A stretch of 64,000 nt of DNA from Haberlea rhodopensis (taxonomy: Eukaryota > Streptophyta > Magnoliopsida > Lamiales > Gesneriaceae), in the NCBI GenBank assembly GCA_907163345.1, contig CAJQUN010000058.1, positions 372,001-436,000 of the forward strand, read 5' to 3'. The position numbers and the translations under genes were made by a program. This document shows positions 57,963 to 64,000 of the stretch, piece by piece. The notes beneath the pieces were generated by a model. That model had not been told where the DNA came from, made no database searches, and saw only the letters and a program-made list of their open reading frames with translations. Each line of letters opens with the position of its first letter. Position 1 is the stretch's first letter.

Positions 57963-58524
57963 CTATGATGCACGGACACTAAAAGACGACACGGATACGA
58001 CGACATGGATTTCCAAAATTTACAGGATACGACACGGCTGTGACATGCATGTATATTTTTATATATATCAGACATGTATTATATAACGAAATAAAAAAAA
58101 TTACATTTTTAAATTCTAAAACCATGAAAAAACAACAAAACTATTTTTACTAAATTAAAGAAGCGTGTAAATAAATGCATGTCACTGGAATCATCATAAT
58201 ATCACAAATACTAACATCAAATGCATATTACTTCAATTAACATTTTGTTTAACAAGCAAGTCCAAATGATTATAACATCAAATATATTCTTACCAAATTT
58301 AAGAAGCACATAAATTAACGCATGTCATTAAAATAATCATAATATTACTGATACTAACATCAAATAAATATTACTCTAATTAACATAAAGTTTAACGAAC
58401 TCGTCCAAATTTTATTTTAGTCAAACTTTTTAAATTGCATAATTAACCTAAAAAAGTGTCGGACACGCCCCTCGGAAGTGTCCGACACGGGTGTCCGAAT
58501 TAATTTTATTTTTAAATTATAGTT
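57963..58524. repeat. partial copy of the CTATGATGC repeat family
   Basis: Starts CTATGATGCACGGACACT and follows the same order as 63262 onward (TTTACAGGATACGACACG, TTACTTCAATTAACA, GTGTCCGACACG words). It ends near GTGTCCGAATT without the second terminus, so it is truncated. Confidence 0.75.
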
Positions 58525-60588
58525 GTAGCATTCGGTGGAAAGACAAGGCTGAAAGCTGTGTGTTACCTAATGATGAAGGAAGCTTTGGGAAATCAGGTAC
58601 CTTCATATATATATATCTGTGTGTGTGTGTGTGTGTGCCATTACATACCTCATTATCTTAATACGACCATATTGGTGCCCTTACATTGCCGTGAAGTAGA
58701 TACAATACATATGACATTCCACCGGAAAAGCACTAAGATGGCTGTTTGGCAACTATGTATTTATTATAAATGAAGTTGGGATTGGTAAGGATAAGAATCT
58801 TTTGTTTGGCCATTCTTGAATTTAAAGTGAGTTTTGGTATGCAATAACAAATGCAACATGGATTAACCTGTGTCTACTATGAGGAGTGAAGATCAAGAAA
58901 TGGAGCTTCCCTTTGCTCAGCTATTATATTTTTTATTTATAGAGCAATGTAATTAAATGAACTTATCTTAATGCAGCGAGCTGGTTTATACGTGATGAAT
59001 CAATTTTCTTTTCTTCGTTTTACTTATCTGTCGCCATTGTTCCTATGGTCTATGTTGTGTATGCTTATGAGATTGTGAAAGTGTTGGTGCTCACTGGAAA
59101 AAAAATGCATTGAAAGTCGTACATTCTATTTTGAGAAACCAGCTGTAGGAGGTAAATATAGGGGCCTTAAAGAGCAGTGATGATGTGGAGAGGGAATCGG
59201 GGGTAGTTAGATAGCTGATGATAGATTGGCAGTGTGGGTGAACAAAAGTGCATATTTGGTTTTTAGTCTCACCAATGATGCTGCACGGGGCTGCAGAGTT
59301 ATGGGCAAAGAATGTGGCACATGGAGAAATGGATTCCTTAGGGTAATGCATGCATGGGAGGATCCAGACATGGACTAGAGTTGGACTTGGAAATGGTACT
59401 TTCTTGTGTAGATGATTTCAAATCTTATGTTACGGTGGTTTCGTAAATCTTCTCACTCTCGGACGGTCATCTGACCGACGGACACTTTGTTTCTATAAGA
59501 ACTAATGCAACACCAAGCCTTGCAAATTTTTAATTTGATTGACAAGTATTGACTTAGGAACTGTGATTAGTAATTTTGAATATGAGATCTACATTGGGCA
59601 TTTCTTGAAAAATATCTACACTTGAAAATTAAAACATTTATTCATTTGATGATGATTGCTTTATCTTTTAACTTGAATGCTTCCATATGACACTTCCAAT
59701 CTGCTAATACTTTTGGCCAATCTGCTAATACTTTTGGCTCGATCAACAAATGAAATCTTTATCGGGTTTAAGTTATAGTTTATTTTTGTCCTATTTCCTC
59801 CACTTGAAGAAGAAATAAGTTGGTTGAAATGGACATATTTGGCCCACGAGCAGCTATAAAAAGACCAGTCAGCTAGACTTCTTCTGAAAAAAGGATTTGC
59901 TTGCTATTTTTCAAGGATTAGATAAGATACGATGTGTGCCCATATTTATCATAGCACAAAACATGTACATTTATCTAATATTTATACGTAAAAGCAAATA
60001 TATTGTTGCTTTTCACGCATTACTCATGTATAAAATAACTTTTGCTTCATCTAAACCGAAAATATATTATTTATAAAAATGATCTTATAAACTAATTCCA
60101 AAATTTTAGAACTAATCAAATATAATTTTTTTGAGCTTTATAATCACTTTTTATAAAATATAATTTCTATCATCGTATTTGAGTAGTCCAAAAAATTTGA
60201 GACTCATATTGATTAAACACAATTTCCGTGGAAGTATAGTTGATTAATTCTAAAAGTTTTGTACTAATATTGAAAAGAATCATATGATATGATATCGAAA
60301 TTTACCTTATATTTTTACTAATAACTTGCTATGTATGAGTTATTTTAAAAAGCATCACTCCTACCTCAAAAAACAAGCAAAAAACAAAAAAAGGCACCAC
60401 TCCTATTTTCTACTATTTAGTATTTGCAAATCAAATGTGTTGGCAATAAACAGTAAAGCTGAAACTCATAAAATATCCAAGAAAAATAAATTCGAAAAGA
60501 AAACTTCACCTAATAAGAACAATCGTCACCACCACTACCAATAAAAAAAAAAGACCCGTGCAGCTGAAAAATCCATTTAAATTGCAAT
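58525..60588. other. gene-free stretch with a (TG)n microsatellite at 58618-58637
   Basis: AT-rich, with no frame of family character; the minus frame at 59091-59351 has no recognisable domain. An A-rich stretch near 60370-60550 precedes the end of the xylulokinase gene and probably includes its 3' UTR. Confidence 0.5.
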
Positions 60589-62876
60589 TCAGAATCGTCC
60601 AAGTTTCTTGACAAGATTATTCTCAATCTCCACTCTCTTCTTCATCAACAAAGCATACTTAGTAACAAGTTCTTTATCTCCAGACGTAGCCGCGAGCTTG
60701 CAGTTTAGAGACGTCTGCTCCAATTTGTCCATGTACATGCTAGATATAGGAGCGAAACCGCCCTTCTTGTCGCACAACCAGCCATGAGCAGCCCTTAATG
60801 CAGCCCCCATAGAAGCAGAGTCTGTAAAACCAAGTATATGAAATTTTCAGCAAAAAGAGGTCTAAAAGATGAAAAGAATGAATTGAGCAAGATTTTTTTT
60901 TCATGAAATTTTGTGTAAGATGAATGCTTCATTTCCTAATCTCACATTCAACTCAAAGGCAAGTGATAAAATCGAAATATATATCATGGAATCAGATTGA
61001 TATAATTAAATTATGATAGATGTTTTCACCTATAAAAAAAAAAGAGAAATGATTGTATTTTATTTAGGGGTGCTTAACGGACCGGGTTGGCCCGGAACCG
61101 GTTCGGAACCGAACCGGTTCAACATGGTTGGGAATCGGAACAGCGCCTACCGGTCCGGACTGGTTATAATGTTCCGGATCTATCGGTTCCGGTTCCGGGT
61201 CCGGATTGGAACCGGAACCGGTGATAAACAAGCTCTTGATCTGATCTACAAAGCCATGGAACCAAGAGTGTTACATTCTGCTCCGCTGATTTTGCTAAGT
61301 ATGCCGCTCGGAAGAGCGGATTTACAGCTGTTTCTTTCATCCAAGGAAGACTGGCAGTGGTGACAAAAAACATCATTTTTTTCTTCATCACTCCAAAAGC
61401 TACCTTCATAGCAATGCCCGGTGCTTTGCAGAACACTGGTCCGGACTGGTTCTATGTCACGCAATCAATCGTGGCTACAGGCGGCGATCCATCGCGTCAC
61501 ACAAATTATTAAAAAAAACAATTTAATTTTATTTAAAGGTTCCGGGTTGGAACCGGTTCCAACCCGGTTTCTAACCGGATTGGTCCGGTTCCAAAAATAT
61601 TGTAATTGGGACTGGTTGGGACCGGTCCGATAACACCCCTATCTATCGTTATAAGAGATTAATAGAGTTTTACTCTGCAAGACGAGATCCAAAGGTGAAA
61701 AAAAAAATATTACTTGCCTGAGCTTTGAATTGTATAGACGTTACACCCAAAAATCGAAGCTATTAATGCGAGAATACATTTGTTTGCCGATGCTCCACCC
61801 GTAGCAATTATACGGTTGGGAGGTGAAGGGAGCCCGAATCTTTCAGCATGAGCTCGAATTGAGAGTAACTGGCCCTCCACTAATGCTCGGATCTGCAAGA
61901 ACTTTGTATAAGCGAGTACATATGGAATAATATATCATTTTTGAAGGTGAGGAGAACAAACCTCAGAAGTAGGGTCAAATGCATCAACTTCGTGTTCTTT
62001 TACTCCATCCAACGAGTCTCCGTTAAAATTTTCGAGAACATAACGATGGAATCCAACTGAAATCGTAGCAAGCATGTCATATATTTGCAATATTCAAGTC
62101 GTAGAACAATCAAGACTACAATATATTTATTTGAATATGCTATTAGAAATTTTGATCTTTTTGATCCAATACAATAAATAGAGATAAGGGGAACAACAAA
62201 AAATATCTTTTAGCAAGGACAAAATTGATTCCAGAACACGCAAGCAATTATAGGTGGCTGTTCTAATATATATTTACGAGTTCGTACAAGTGATCAGAAT
62301 TTTTGTAGCATTTTTACCTGGGAGGGGAGGAAGAATTTCATGTTCCTTGTAATAAAAGCCAATCTTTCCACCTGTACCTTAAAACATTATAATCAAGGCA
62401 AAGAAGTATGGGACAACATATCCTACAGAAAAATTCAGAACAGATATACTAACCATTTAGAGGTGGTGTTTCCTGTAAACAAGAATTAAAAACATCCCAA
62501 GACTTATCTGCACATTGGTTACGTATATCTGCCAAGTTCGTAGTAAGAAATCAATAAGCTTACAATGATAAATCATAAGATCCAAATCACTGTTTTAACA
62601 GTTTGTTGTGTACCTTCACGTGTCAGAGACCCGTTCTTGTAGCACAGCATTACCATGTAACCTTTTTCATCCACTGGATTAGGAAAGACGTGCCCCTCTA
62701 AGCATGGGTTGTGCTCGTTGGTGATCCCAAAGACCTATTTTAAATTCGGGTTCATCAAAAAACTGAAACGAAATCACATGCAGCATAAAAAAGAAGACAT
62801 GGCAAAAGAAGACGACTTACAGTGTCACTGGTTCCAAGACTGATAGCTAGATCCCCAGGACTGCTAAGGGTTAAAC
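60589..62876 (-). CDS. XK2: xylulokinase, 3' half (seven exons; 5' part outside the window)
   Basis: FGGY-family sugar kinase that phosphorylates D-xylulose to xylulose 5-phosphate with ATP, feeding the pentose phosphate pathway. Exons on the minus strand: 62876-62821, 62734-62614, 62528-62454, 62371-62318, 62056-61962, 61892-61718 and 60821-60589. All phases join without a stop to about 268 residues. The blocks DLAISLGTSDTVFGIT, GYMVMLCYKNGSLTRE, SWDVFN, FHRYVLENFNGDSLDGV, RIIATGGASANKCILALIAS and GAALRAAHGWL match the C-terminal half of plant xylulokinase (about 560 residues in full). The last intron (61717-60822) starts with GC instead of GT and contains a hAT-like element. Upstream exons lie beyond 64000. 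Confidence 0.93.
61065..61641. mobile_element. non-autonomous hAT-like element carrying a host gene fragment
   Basis: The ends TAGGGGTGCTTAACGG and CCGATAACACCCCTA are inverted repeats of the same type as the hAT element at 22165. The subterminal regions are full of GGAACCGG/CCGGTTCC words. The middle (about 61224-61436) is unrelated coding-like DNA. The adjacent 8-mers (ATTTTATT and TCTATCGT) do not match, so a target duplication is not confirmed. It lies in the last intron of the xylulokinase gene. Confidence 0.75.
61224..61380 (-). pseudogene. DGD1: captured fragment of a digalactosyldiacylglycerol synthase gene
   Basis: One minus-strand frame reads VTTASLPWMKETAVNPLFR followed by AAYLAKSAEQNVTLLVPW and SDQELVY. 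This is the start of the glycosyltransferase domain of plant DGD1, the galactolipid-making enzyme of the chloroplast envelope (family wording: TTASLPWMTGTAVNPLFRA, then SAKQNVTLLVPWL and SDQELVYP). It stops where CCGG-rich hAT sequence resumes. Only about 50 residues are present, so it is not a functional gene. Confidence 0.8.
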
Positions 62877-63259
62877 CTAAAACGTATAAGCAACTCAGTG
62901 AGTATCAGCATGAGTTACTGCATAGTTTACTAAAACTATAAGGTAGCATTAGCATTAGCATCATGACGAAGGAAATTGATTAAACTTCATAGCATGTTCA
63001 TCACTCAAAACCAACCAAGCAGTCAAATGATAGTGGAGTGGTGAATGGTGAGAACCACATATGTGAGATGAAACACGATGACAATATGTTAGGTTCCAAA
63101 ACCACACTCAAACAGAATGCAAACAGAATACAAACCCACATTGGAATTGATATGAAATATTCTACAAAAGGAAATAAAATTACAAAGCAAAGAACTCCCA
63201 GAGACAAGCTCTGTTTTCCCTAGCAAAAGCTAGTAACCGTTCCAGATAATTGATGATAA
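62877..63259 (-). other. xylulokinase intron sequence
   Basis: AT-rich, with no exon recognised; the minus frame 63001-63207 has no xylulokinase wording. The exon preceding 62876 must lie beyond the MITE at 63260-63980. Confidence 0.6.
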
Positions 63260-63980
63260 ACTATGATGCACGGACACTACACTGATACGGCGACGTGGAC
63301 ACGGCGACACAGATTTTCAAAATTTACAGGATACGACACGCTGAGACACATGTATATTTTTGTATTTTTATAGATATTATACATGTACTATATTACAAAA
63401 TAATAAAATTCACATTTTTTTAAATTCTAAAACCATGTAAAATAACAAAAATATTCTTACAAAATTCAAGAAGCGTAAAAATAAATGCATGTCACTGGAA
63501 TCATCATAATACCACACATACTAATATCAAATGCATATTACTTCAATTAACATAAAGTTAACACGTCCAAATAAAATATAACACCAAATATATTCTTACC
63601 AAATTCAAGAATTGCATAAATAAATAAATGTTATAGCATCACTGATACCAGTACCAAATGTATATCACTTCAATTATAATAAAGTTTAACAAACACGTTC
63701 AAATTTTATTTTAGTCAAAAACTTTTTAAATTGTATAATTAACCTCTATTATCATTTTCTCGTGGGACACATCCCTCGTAAGTGTCCGACGCGCCTATCA
63801 GAAGTGTCTGACGCGCATATCAGAAGTGTCCGACGCGGGTGTCCGAAATTTTTATTTTAAAATTAAGGACACGCCACGTGGCGTATACGATACGAGTCCG
63901 AAGGGTGTTCGATGAGTGTCGGTGTCCTAGAAGTGTCTGACACTGCACCAAATGATTTTCAGGAGTATCCGCGCATCATA
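63260..63980. mobile_element. CTATGATGC-family TIR element (MITE-like) with 8-bp duplication
   Basis: The left end CTATGATGCACGGACACT and the right end AGTATCCGCGCATCATA are inverted repeats. GATGATAA flanks both sides (63252-63259, 63981-63988). The body is AT-rich with repeated GTGTC(C/T)GAC words near the right end and has no coding frame. The 8-bp duplication fits a hAT-type element, but the terminal words are not diagnostic. It lies in an upstream xylulokinase intron. Confidence 0.7.
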
Positions 63981-64000
63981 GATGATAACTGAATGATAAA

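Larger units (their letters stand above)
60822..61717 (-). other. last xylulokinase intron, GC-AG type
   Basis: The donor reads CAG|GCAAGTA on the minus strand and the acceptor TTTTACAG|AC. Joining here gives the codon for Asp and the conserved SDSASMGAALR reading. No GT donor keeps the frame. GC donors with otherwise perfect consensus are the usual rare class. Confidence 0.85.

Noticed and set aside
59091..59351. 86-codon minus-strand frame between the VQ and xylulokinase genes
   Set aside because: No recognisable domain, no codon bias and no splice context that would extend it.
61057..61649. 8-bp target duplication for the hAT-like element
   Set aside because: The adjacent 8-mers ATTTTATT and TCTATCGT do not match, so no duplication is claimed.
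63001..63207. Minus-strand frame as an additional xylulokinase exon
   Set aside because: Its residues do not match the xylulokinase segment expected before the exon at 62876; it is intronic.

Overview
This window is nuclear DNA from a flowering plant, most likely a eudicot. It has spliced genes with plant-type introns, a plant-specific VQ-domain gene, tRNA-primed LTR retrotransposons of the Tekay (chromovirus) and Athila/Tat lineages, a caulimovirid-type endogenous pararetrovirus (EPRV), hAT elements and a tRNA-derived SINE. It has no bacterial operons, rRNA genes or CRISPR arrays. Real host genes occur only near the edges: a possible first exon at the left end (minus strand), an intact single-exon VQ gene of the HAIKU1/VQ14 type at 56217-57215, and the 3' half of a xylulokinase gene at 60589-62876 that runs off the right edge.

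Almost everything from about 1.5 to 55 kb reads as one nest of mobile elements. My reconstruction, outermost first, uses working letters. (1) A decayed pararetrovirus on the minus strand is split into 1560-8105 (promoter region, transactivator-like region, RT/RNase H, protease, coat protein) and 54194-54975 (first ORF and primer site). (2) Element B (8106-54193, minus) is a Tekay-like, pol-less element sitting in the virus. (3) B's left LTR carries element A (8490-14792; AGCCT target duplication; very similar LTRs; pol-less Athila-like) and element C (16192-25763; decayed Tekay gag-pol). A hAT transposon (22165-25527, 8-bp target duplication) sits in one LTR of C. (4) B's interior carries a solo Copia-type LTR (27180-28193) and element E (about 29098-52870, minus), an Athila/Tat element with gag, RT, RNase H and integrase. 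(5) E carries element D (29116-36265, plus; gag and an envelope-position ORF but no pol), element F (38250-46904, plus; perfect GACAT duplication; non-coding and rich in tandem repeats; it cuts the integrase in two) and a remnant G (49411 to about 51237).

The most interesting signals are not genes. Pol-less elements A and D share a precisely spaced cis-module: a 26-nt hairpin over the stop codon, about 40 nt later a CATTG...CAATG hairpin, about 8-9 nt later a purine tract AAGTTTGGGGG, and then a second purine tract 1.2-1.5 kb downstream at the 3' LTR. Several LTR families carry arrays of short self-complementary words (GATCGATC in B, D and F; GGCGTAATTACGCC in A). At the right end, a small hAT-like element in the last intron of the xylulokinase gene carries a recognisable fragment of a digalactosyldiacylglycerol synthase (DGD1) gene, and that intron has a GC-AG boundary.

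All similarity statements come from reading the sequence and from memory of the protein families; no alignments or searches were run. Old element boundaries without target duplications are approximate.
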